From: Methylococcaceae bacterium
Lineage (GTDB): Bacteria; Pseudomonadota; Gammaproteobacteria; Methylococcales; Methylococcaceae
Length of the DNA: 43,227 nt
Reading direction: 5' to 3'
Assembly (NCBI GenBank): GCA_004299145.1
Contig: SCQD01000184.1
Span: 1 to 43,227 of the forward strand
In this document: one piece after another, positions 36,209 through 43,227 of the stretch
Layout: every line of letters starts with the position of its first letter
Position numbering within the stretch: the stretch's first letter is position 1
The notes under the pieces: model-generated
What the model was told of the DNA's origin: nothing
What the model saw: the letters and a program-made list of their open reading frames with translations, nothing else
Database searches by the model: none
Translations under genes and position numbers: made by a program

Positions 36209-38062
36209 TTAATCCAGCTCAAATTCATTTTTCCAGGAATCATCCTTGGCCCATGCCGGCTGCTCGGTCTTTTTCAACAGGATGTTTTCCATGACCAGAT
36301 AATCCATTTCGGTGCGCATAAAGCAACGGTAAGCGTCTTCCGGGCTGCAAACGATGGGTTCGCCGCGCACGTTGAAGCTGGTGTTGATCAATACCGGACA
36401 ACCGGTCGCTTTATCGAACTCGTCCAGCAGCTGATAAAAGCGCGGGTTGGTTTCCGGGTGCACGGTCTGCACGCGCGCCGAATAGTCGACGTGGGTGACG
36501 GCCGGCACGGTGGAGCGCGGCACGTTGAGCTTGTCGATGCCGAACAGGGTTTGCTGCGCGGCGGTCATGGGAATGCGATGTTCGTCTTTAACGCCGGCCA
36601 CCAGCAGCATGTAGGGGCTGCGCTGGCCTGCATCCATCTGGAACCAATCGGCCACTTTGTCGGCTTTCACCACCGGCGCAAACGGGCGGAAGGACTCGCG
36701 GTACTTGATTTTCAGGTTCATCACCGACTGCATGGCGGTGCTGCGCGGGTCGCCGATAATGGAACGCCCACCCAGCGCGCGCGGACCGAATTCCATGCGC
36801 CCCTGGAACCAGCCGACCACGTTTTCCGAGGCCAGAATCCCGGCCAGTTCCGGCATGAGTTCGGCATCGCTCAGCTCCCGGTACGGCGCTTTGATGCCGT
36901 CCAGGCATTGCTTGATCTGGGCGTTGCTGTAGCGAATGCCGAGGTAAGAGCCTTTGCTTTGATCGGTTTTATCGTCGGCTTGGCGCGGCTGATCCAAGTA
37001 CTGGTGCCACAAGGCATAAGCCGCGCCCAACGCGCCACCGGCGTCGCCGGCTGCCGGCTGAATCCAGATGTCTTTGAAGATTTTCTGCCGCAGCAATTCG
37101 CCGTTGGCGACGCAGTTGAGCGCCACGCCACCGGCCAGACACAGATAATCGACGTCCAGTTCTTTTTTGACGGCGCGCGCCAACTTGATGACGATTTGTT
37201 CAGTGACGACCTGGATGGAGCGGGCAATGTCCATTTCCCGCTGGGTTAATTCCGCTTCGGCTTTGCGGGCCGGGCCGCCGAACAGCTTGGCAAAACGGCG
37301 GTTGGTCATGGTCAGGCCGGTGGCGTAGTTGAAATACGCCATATTGAGCCGGTAGCTGCCGTCCTCCTTGACGTCGATCAGGTTGTCCAGGATCAGGTCG
37401 ACGTATTTGGGCTCACCGTAAGGCGCCAAGCCCATCAGTTTATATTCGCCGGAATTGACCTTAAAACCACAGTAATAGGTGAATGCGGAATACAACAGCC
37501 CCAGAGAATGAGGAAAATCGATTTCCCACTGCGGCGTCAGTTGATTGCCCTCGCCCAGCCACACCGAACTGGTAGCCCACTCCCCTACCCCGTCCAGGCA
37601 CAATACGGCGGCTTTTTGATACGGGCTGGGAAAGAACGCCGAAGCGGCGTGGGCTTGGTGGTGTTCGGTGAACAGCAGCGCCGGCAGGTCTTTTTGCGCC
37701 AGGCCGCTCAGTTCGGACAGCTCGGTTTTCAGGCGGCTTTTCAGAAACAGCTTGTCCTTGAGCCACACCGGCATGGCCGAGCAGAACGAGGTAAAGCCCA
37801 AGGGCGCATAAGCCAGATAGGTTTCCAGCAGGCGTTCGAATTTCACCAGGGGTTTGTCGTAAAACACCACGTGGGTGATGTCTTCGAGTTGAATGCCGGC
37901 TTCGCTCAGACAATATTGCACGGCCTGGGTGGGAAAGCCGGCATCGTGTTTTTTGCGGGTAAAGCGTTCTTCCTGGGCGGCTGCGATGATTTCTCCGTCT
38001 ATCAGCAGCGCGGCGGCGCTGTCGTGGTAATAAGCGGAGATACCGAGAATACGGGTTGGCAT
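36209..38062 (-). CDS. Carbamoyltransferase (NodU/CmcH/TobZ/SxtI family)
   Basis: ILGISAYYHDSAAALLIDGEIIAAAQEERFTRKKHD, HHQAHAASAFFPSP, LCLAGGVALNCVANG, QGRMEFGPRALGGRSI, NTSFNVRGEPIVCSPEDAYRCF. Confidence 0.95.
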   Translation of the reverse strand: MPTRILGISAYYHDSAAALLIDGEIIAAAQEERFTRKKHDAGFPTQAVQYCLSEAGIQLEDITHVVFYDKPLVKFERLLETYLAYAPLGFTSFCSAMPVWLKDKLFLKSRLKTELSELSGLAQKDLPALLFTEHHQAHAASAFFPSPYQKAAVLCLDGVGEWATSSVWLGEGNQLTPQWEIDFPHSLGLLYSAFTYYCGFKVNSGEYKLMGLAPYGEPKYVDLILDNLIDVKEDGSYRLNMAYFNYATGLTMTNRRFAKLFGGPARKAEAELTQREMDIARSIQVVTEQIVIKLARAVKKELDVDYLCLAGGVALNCVANGELLRQKIFKDIWIQPAAGDAGGALGAAYALWHQYLDQPRQADDKTDQSKGSYLGIRYSNAQIKQCLDGIKAPYRELSDAELMPELAGILASENVVGWFQGRMEFGPRALGGRSIIGDPRSTAMQSVMNLKIKYRESFRPFAPVVKADKVADWFQMDAGQRSPYMLLVAGVKDEHRIPMTAAQQTLFGIDKLNVPRSTVPAVTHVDYSARVQTVHPETNPRFYQLLDEFDKATGCPVLINTSFNVRGEPIVCSPEDAYRCFMRTEMDYLVMENILLKKTEQPAWAKDDSWKNEFELD

Positions 38063-38100
38063 GAGAGAGGAGAAGGTTAAGCCGTTGGGATACCGGGTTT

Positions 38101-38237
38101 ATCGTTCCCACGTTCTACGTGGGAATGCAGCCAGCGACGCTCCGCGTCGCGTCAGTGTGAAATGCGGATGGAAGGGGGACCGTACACGGGACGCAGAGCG
38201 TCCAAGGCTGCATTCCCACGCACAGCGTGGGAACGAT
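38101..38237. repeat. ~137-bp MITE-like palindromic element (ATCGTTCCCACG...CGTGGGAACGAT), copy 1
   Basis: Composite ends ATCGTTCCCACG-CGTGGGAATGCAGCC + GACGCTC and their inverted counterparts; related element at 41776..41914. Confidence 0.85.
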
Positions 38238-38269
38238 TCACGAAGACGAACGCAGAGCGTGAGACCGAT

Positions 38270-39214
38270 TCAATCAATGCAGTGCTTTTGCATCCGGTAC
38301 AGCAGGGTGTCGCGCGAAATGCCCAGCAAGCGCGCCGATTGGCTGCGGTTGCCGTGCGTGCGCAGCAAGGCTTGCTTGATCAGGTCGATTTCCACCTGTT
38401 CCAGTTGAATGCCGAAATCGGGCAAAGTGAACACCGGTTTGCTGGCGGGACGATCTGCATGAATAATCTCCATGGGCAGATTGTCTTTTTCGATGGTGCA
38501 GCCCTGCAACAAAATGGACAAGCGCTCGCACAAATTGCGCAGTTCCCGTACGTTGCCCGGCCACGCATAGCCGCTCAGGGTTTGCAGCGCGCTTTTGCCG
38601 AACTGAGCCGGTTTCAAGCCGTGTTCTTTGGCAAACTGTGCCATGAAGTGCTGCAACAGCGTAGCGATATCGTTGCCGCGCTCGCGCAAAGGCGGTATTT
38701 CCAACGGCACGACGTTCAGGCGGTAATACAGGTCTTTGCGGAATTCGCCCCGGCCGATTTTGTCGTGCAAATCGCTGTTGGTAGCGGCGATGATGCGCAC
38801 GTCGACCCGCTCGCTGCGCACTTCACCCACCGGCTGGATTTCGCCGGATTCGAGAAAACGCAGCAGCTTGGCTTGCAAGGGCAACGGCAGGGAGTCCACT
38901 TCATCCAGGAATAAAGTGCCGCCGTCGGCGGCTTGCAACCGGCCCGTCTGGTTGGCGACGGCGCCGGTAAACGCGCCTTTGCGGTGACCGAACAACTCGG
39001 ATTCCGCCAGGCTTTCCGGCAAAGCGGCGCAGTTGAGTGTGATGAAGGGTTTGTCGGCGCGCGGGCTATGTTGTTGCAAAGCGCTGGCCAACACTTCCTT
39101 GCCGGTACCGGTTTCACCGGCCAGCAACACCGTCACGTCGGTGGAAGCAACCATGCGCGCGCTGCGCAGCAATGCTTCGAAGTTGGGGGAACGACCAATC
39201 AATTTATCAAACAT
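38270..39214 (-). CDS. Sigma-54-dependent transcriptional activator lacking a receiver domain (PspF-like architecture)
   Basis: Starts MFDKLIGRSPNFEALL directly at the AAA+ domain; [26 protein letters not shown]-terminal Fis-type HTH SQSARLLGISRDTLLYRMQK. Confidence 0.9.
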   Translation of the reverse strand: MFDKLIGRSPNFEALLRSARMVASTDVTVLLAGETGTGKEVLASALQQHSPRADKPFITLNCAALPESLAESELFGHRKGAFTGAVANQTGRLQAADGGTLFLDEVDSLPLPLQAKLLRFLESGEIQPVGEVRSERVDVRIIAATNSDLHDKIGRGEFRKDLYYRLNVVPLEIPPLRERGNDIATLLQHFMAQFAKEHGLKPAQFGKSALQTLSGYAWPGNVRELRNLCERLSILLQGCTIEKDNLPMEIIHADRPASKPVFTLPDFGIQLEQVEIDLIKQALLRTHGNRSQSARLLGISRDTLLYRMQKHCID

Positions 39215-39225
39215 AAGCGATAACC

Positions 39226-39948
39226 TCAGTGCGGCACGTGTTGCAAAACCAGGGGGTTCAGCATGGGAAACGCTGCCAATACGGCCAGAATAATCATAGT
39301 AATGCCCGCAATCGTGCGAAAACGCTGTAAGCGGGAAAGCCGTACCATCCAATGGGTCATTATACCCACCCCTACCACGGCAGGCAAAGTACCCAGGCCA
39401 AAAGCCAGCATGGTAAAAGCGCTGCGCGCCACATCACCGGTGGTAGCGGCGAGGGCCAGGGAGGTATAGACCAGACCACAGGGCAACCAGCCCCAGACCA
39501 TGCCGAAAACAAAAGCTTGTTGCAGGGTTTGCACCGGCAACAGCCGCCGGCCGAAGGGCTCGATGCGCCGCCAAACCTGGGCGCCCATCCTTTCAATATA
39601 AGCAAAGCGGGGAAACCAGCCGGCGATGTGCAAACCGGCGCCCGTCATCACCAATGCCGATACCAATTGCAAAAAACGGTGGCCGTGGCCTTCGCCGAAA
39701 GGCGAAGTCAAGACTTGCTCCAATATGCCCGCCAGTAAACCGGCCAGGGTATAACTGGCGATGCGCCCCAGGTTGTAGCTGATGACAAAAGGCAGCAATT
39801 GGGTTTTTTGGTCGCGGATTTCCGGCTTCAGGCTCAGCGTGAGCGTACCGATGATGGAACCGCACATGCTGACACAATGCAACGCGCTGAATAGCCCCAT
39901 CATCAGGGCAACCAGGAAGGAACTACTGAAAGCTTGATCTAAGTGCAT
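39226..39948 (-). CDS. Sulfite exporter TauE/SafE family (cytochrome-biogenesis-type) membrane protein
   Basis: FLVALMMGLFSALHCVSMCGSIIGTLTLSL...FGMVWGWLPCGLVYTSLALAATTGD; GxxHCxxMCG motif. Confidence 0.88.
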   Translation of the reverse strand: MHLDQAFSSSFLVALMMGLFSALHCVSMCGSIIGTLTLSLKPEIRDQKTQLLPFVISYNLGRIASYTLAGLLAGILEQVLTSPFGEGHGHRFLQLVSALVMTGAGLHIAGWFPRFAYIERMGAQVWRRIEPFGRRLLPVQTLQQAFVFGMVWGWLPCGLVYTSLALAATTGDVARSAFTMLAFGLGTLPAVVGVGIMTHWMVRLSRLQRFRTIAGITMIILAVLAAFPMLNPLVLQHVPH

Positions 39949-39991
39949 AACGGGGCGGAACGTTATCACAGAGCGACCTATTAATCACTGG

Positions 39992-40741
39992 CTACCCCGC
40001 TAAAATTGTGCCGACAACCTGCCTTTCAGCCAATTCCCGCAAAATTTCCATGCCGCCCTGCCGCACCACGGCCGGGTCGGGATGGTCGAGTTCGAGCGCG
40101 ATTCGATCCAGGTATTCGGCACCCGTTTTACCAGGTTCCGCTTGCAATAACGCCAGTAAACGATAGGTCACCGGGTTGATTTCCATGAACCGCACCTGAT
40201 CTTGCCGGTTGCGGCAAATGACCAGCAAAGTCGCCTGCTCCGGCGCTTGCCGAGGCTGGTTTTGCGGGCCGATCCGGTGGACCGGCCAATGATAGGCCAA
40301 CGGCCAAGCCAGTTCGGACAGCGTCAGCGGCTGGTCGAGGAGGCTGCCCTCCAACGGCGGCGGCGGTTCGGCGGCGGCAATGGTGACCACCATTTCCGCC
40401 CATTCATAGTGGGCGAGTTCCCGCATGAAAGGCGGATCGCTCACTTGTTCGCCGCGCTCGTCGCGCAAAAAAGCGAGGAACTCTTCGGGAATCGCATAGA
40501 AATACGGCGTGTGGCAACGGTGACGCGCGAAAAAATCCTGAGCCAAGGCGTGCCAAGCCGCATCGTCATAAAGCGAGCGCAGGATCGGAAAATTACCCGA
40601 CAAAAAATTTTCCACGTTGTTGTAAAACAGCTCCCGGTACATGCGCATGCGGCGCGGCTCGATGCCGGCAGGCACAGGATGAACGGTGGGCTCGCGAATA
40701 TAGGCGGCGAAGGCGTATTGGATTTGCGCCAGGGAATTCAT
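39992..40741 (-). CDS. hvfC: HvfC/BufC family (DUF2063) MNIO partner protein
   Basis: [77 protein letters not shown]. Confidence 0.88.
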   Translation of the reverse strand: MNSLAQIQYAFAAYIREPTVHPVPAGIEPRRMRMYRELFYNNVENFLSGNFPILRSLYDDAAWHALAQDFFARHRCHTPYFYAIPEEFLAFLRDERGEQVSDPPFMRELAHYEWAEMVVTIAAAEPPPPLEGSLLDQPLTLSELAWPLAYHWPVHRIGPQNQPRQAPEQATLLVICRNRQDQVRFMEINPVTYRLLALLQAEPGKTGAEYLDRIALELDHPDPAVVRQGGMEILRELAERQVVGTILAG

Positions 40742-41652
40742 GCGTTTGCCTCCCGGCGTTTTTGCAAAGCGCGGATGCAGTCCACTTCGGCCAGCAGCTC
40801 GTCCAGCGGTGGAATATTGAAATCCCGCTCCAGCAGCGTGGGTTGTACGCCAAAGCATTGGTAGGTCCGATCCAGCAACTCCCACACCGGATGCACGATG
40901 GGCGCGCCGTGGGTATCGACGATAAAATCTTCCGCTTCCACGTAATGGCCGGCGATGTGCAGATAGGCGATGCGTTCGGCGGGAATGGCTTTGAGAAAAG
41001 CCTCGGCGTCGTAACCGTGGTTGATGCTGTTGACATAGATATTGTTGACGTCCAACAGCAGGTCGCAATCGGCTTCCGCCAGTACGGCCTTGAGAAAATC
41101 GATTTCGGCCATTTCCTGGCCCGGTGCGGCGTAGTAAGAAATGTTTTCCATGGCGATGCGCCGCTCCAGAACATCCTGCACCCGGCGGATGCGCGCGGCG
41201 GCGTGGTGCACGGCTGCTTCGGTAAAAGGCAACGGCATCAGGTCGTACAGATGGCCGTCGTCGCCGCAATAACTCAGGTGCTCGCTGTATAGCGCCATGC
41301 CGTGTTCGGCCATAAAGGCTTTGAGCGCGAGCAAAAAAGTTTCGTCCAATGGTGCCGGACCACCGACTGACAGACACAGACCGTGGCAGACAAAAGGAAA
41401 CTGTTCGGTAAGGCTGCGAAACAGCTTGCCTGCCTTGCCGCCGATGTGCATCCAGTTTTCCGGGGCGATTTCGTAAAAGCCCACGTTGTCAGGTGGCGCG
41501 GCTTGCAGCGCTTCGATAAAAACGCGGCGCAGCCCCAAACCGGCGCTGCCATGAAAACTGCGGCAACCTTGCGCCCCATCTCCCTCTGGGACAAATCTGC
41601 CAGGAGCAGATTTGCACTTGCCCGCAGGGTGGCGGACAGGATCGTGCGCCAT
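40738..41652 (-). CDS. hvfB: HvfB/BufB family multinuclear non-haem iron oxidase (MNIO, DUF692)
   Basis: [12 protein letters not shown]...[15 protein letters not shown]...[15 protein letters not shown]...YSEHLSYC...ENISYYA...[15 protein letters not shown]...HIAGH. N-terminal start uncertain because of repeats; conserved domain begins near 41555. Confidence 0.9.
   Translation of the reverse strand: MAHDPVRHPAGKCKSAPGRFVPEGDGAQGCRSFHGSAGLGLRRVFIEALQAAPPDNVGFYEIAPENWMHIGGKAGKLFRSLTEQFPFVCHGLCLSVGGPAPLDETFLLALKAFMAEHGMALYSEHLSYCGDDGHLYDLMPLPFTEAAVHHAAARIRRVQDVLERRIAMENISYYAAPGQEMAEIDFLKAVLAEADCDLLLDVNNIYVNSINHGYDAEAFLKAIPAERIAYLHIAGHYVEAEDFIVDTHGAPIVHPVWELLDRTYQCFGVQPTLLERDFNIPPLDELLAEVDCIRALQKRREANA
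41592..41614. repeat. Hairpin CAAATCTGC-CAGGA-GCAGATTTG
   Basis: 9-bp perfect arms. Confidence 0.9.
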
Positions 41653-41677
41653 GATTGGATTGGGGTGAGGGGAATGA

Positions 41678-41725
41678 TCATGGTGCGCGTGACGCTCAAT
41701 GTCGGGGGCGGCGCGCGCGCCATGA
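41678..41725. repeat. Palindromic repeat TCATGGTGCGC...GCGCGCCATGA, copy 2
   Basis: Near-perfect inverted arms; flanking GGGGTGAGGGGAA and GGGGCGGYGCGCGCGCCATGATCGTTG shared with 17651..17712. Confidence 0.85.
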
Positions 41726-41775
41726 TCGTTGTGCAGTTTGTGGTCAAGCTTCATGGAGGTTTGCCTTCTCGTTTC

Positions 41776-41914
41776 ATCGTTCCCACGCTCCGCGTGGGAA
41801 TGCCGCCTGGGACGCTCCGCGTCCCGTACAATGGCCTTGGTTGGTTCTAATGACAAACCATCCAGCGACGCAGAGCGTCGCAGAATGCGTTCCCACGTAG
41901 AACGTGGGAACGAT
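41776..41914. repeat. ~139-bp MITE-like palindromic element, copy 2
   Basis: ATCGTTCCCACGCTCCGCGTGGGAATGC...GGGACGCTCCGCGTCCC...GACGCAGAGCGTC...GCGTTCCCACGTAGAACGTGGGAACGAT. Confidence 0.88.
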
Positions 41915-41942
41915 AAAACCTTCGTATTCTGGTGACGAAAGA

Positions 41943-42293
41943 TCAGTGCTTCATGGGTTCAGCGGGCGCCGGAGCAGGCTGACCCGGCTTGGGCTGAGCA
42001 GCGCCGGCACCCGGCATGTTGGCGGCACACTTGCCTTCCATGCCTTTCATATTGTCCATGCCCTTCATGCCGCTCATATCCTTTTTGCCCTCACCTTCTT
42101 TCATCATGCTGCCCCCACACTTGCCTTCGCCGCAAGTCATCTCTTTCTGCTCAGCCACTTGCAGATAACCCGCAGACAGGTCTTGCAGCGCAAAAGGATT
42201 GTCCTGGGCGTTGACCGCACCGGCGGACAGGCTGGTGACTACTGCCGCGCCGGCCAGGGCCGCCAGGCTTTTTTTATCGAAAGTGTTGTTCAT
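41943..42293 (-). CDS. hvfA: HvfA/bufferin-like RiPP metallophore precursor (atypical, Met-rich)
   Basis: Signal peptide ...[36 protein letters not shown]...[16 protein letters not shown] motif and [11 protein letters not shown] leader region. Confidence 0.85.
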   Translation of the reverse strand: MNNTFDKKSLAALAGAAVVTSLSAGAVNAQDNPFALQDLSAGYLQVAEQKEMTCGEGKCGGSMMKEGEGKKDMSGMKGMDNMKGMEGKCAANMPGAGAAQPKPGQPAPAPAEPMKH

Positions 42294-42682
42294 GGATGGT
42301 CTCCGTTGCTGGATGGCTAAAATCGTGTTTGTGCCGGCGCATCAGCCAGGCACGCGGGTAATATGCATTACCGCCCGCCCGCTGGCAAAGTTTTTCCTGG
42401 CGGAAGGCCGCGTTTGCGGACGTTCGCCGCCCCGGCAAACACTGGGAACACAAGCGCGGCGCGCGTTCGCCACCGAACTGCATTTTAATGGCGTCCGCGC
42501 GGCGCATGCGGATCAAACCCACTGAGGATGTGGTTGAAAGCGATGTTGCACCCAGCCGCCCGCCAATTTATAGTCAGCGGTTCTTAGAGCAAGCCGTGTT
42601 TTGACGCGGCTGAAGCATAAAGGAAGCGGTTATATGCGCTTCCATGAATAGATGCAGGACGGAACGAACGGTAAAAAAAGAT

Positions 42683-43204
42683 ATGATCCATCACTATGAA
42701 ACCGCCATCGGCGATCTCGAAACACAAAATTATTTGCGGCGTTTTGCCCGCTTCGACGCTAAGCGCGGCTGGTATGTCCCCAGCTGGAACTGGCCGGCCT
42801 GTTTGTTTATGGGGGTTTGGGCCTTGTACCGGAAAATGTATAAAAACTTCTGGTACTTTGCCTGGATATTCGGTTTTTTTGCTTTTGCGGAAGAAGCCAG
42901 CGGGCTGGAAGACCTGTTTTTGCTGACCTGGGTGATTACCGCCATTTTTTACGGATTGGCGGGTGATTATTTTTACTACCGGCACATACGCCACGTGCTG
43001 CGCGAAGCGGAACCTTTAAGCGCCGTGGAGCGCATACCCTTTCTGGAAAAAAAAGGCGGCATCATCCCCTGGGTGCCCTGGGTATTCGGCTTTCTTGGAA
43101 TAATCGGAGCCGCCATCGCGATCAGTATTCCCCTCTACGATTACTTCGAAAAAAGCCACCATCGCAGCGCCTTGTATCAACCAAAAAGTGGTGGCTTGCC
43201 ATAA
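42683..43204 (+). CDS. DUF2628-like membrane protein
   Basis: Multiple TM helices; FARFDAKRGWYVPSWNWPACLFMGVWALYRKMYKNFWYFA. Confidence 0.6.
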   Translation: MIHHYETAIGDLETQNYLRRFARFDAKRGWYVPSWNWPACLFMGVWALYRKMYKNFWYFAWIFGFFAFAEEASGLEDLFLLTWVITAIFYGLAGDYFYYRHIRHVLREAEPLSAVERIPFLEKKGGIIPWVPWVFGFLGIIGAAIAISIPLYDYFEKSHHRSALYQPKSGGLP

Positions 43205-43227
43205 TGTAAGCTATAGGGGAAACGAGC

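Noticed and set aside
41383-41850. 155-aa plus-strand ORF over the hvfA-hvfB gap
   Set aside because: Mostly antisense to hvfB and composed of palindromic repeat sequence; no independent support.

Overview
The window is 43.2 kb of bacterial chromosome, high-GC, with gene content typical of Gammaproteobacteria; a methanotroph-like host is only an inference. Housekeeping and metabolic genes: an Fe(III) ABC substrate-binding protein (5' end off the window), GlgC, CheV, UppP, ProS, an SDR/pteridine reductase, WaaC, orphan SoxYZ, Ppx/GppA, and the xseB-ispA-dxs cluster. There are two large two-component signalling blocks. Accessory content: a 1.5-kaa Ig-like/RTX-like secreted protein; a low-GC islet with a PD-(D/E)XK nuclease, an mqsRA toxin-antitoxin pair and a decayed gene; a Phd/PIN toxin-antitoxin pair; a carbamoyltransferase/SxtJ/DUF5989/SGNH cassette; and an HvfABC/bufferin-type RiPP cluster with a SafE-like protein and a sigma-54 activator that has no receiver domain. 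The strongest unexplained signals are: (1) a 36/39-bp palindromic repeat translated in frame at the C-terminus of Dxs, supplying the end of a CheY-like gene and lying inside a decayed ORF, similar in behaviour to Rickettsia palindromic elements; (2) a 'CCCTCTCCC..GGGAGAGGG' core enclosed by long, perfect inverted repeats whose sequence differs at each locus; (3) a PAS-GlgC fusion; (4) mqsRA flanked by direct repeats, with a perfect 30-nt copy of internal mqsR sequence stranded upstream; (5) the sxtIJK-like cassette; (6) an atypical Met-rich HvfA with palindromic repeats separating hvfA from hvfB. All family calls come from reading motifs by eye; no database search was run.
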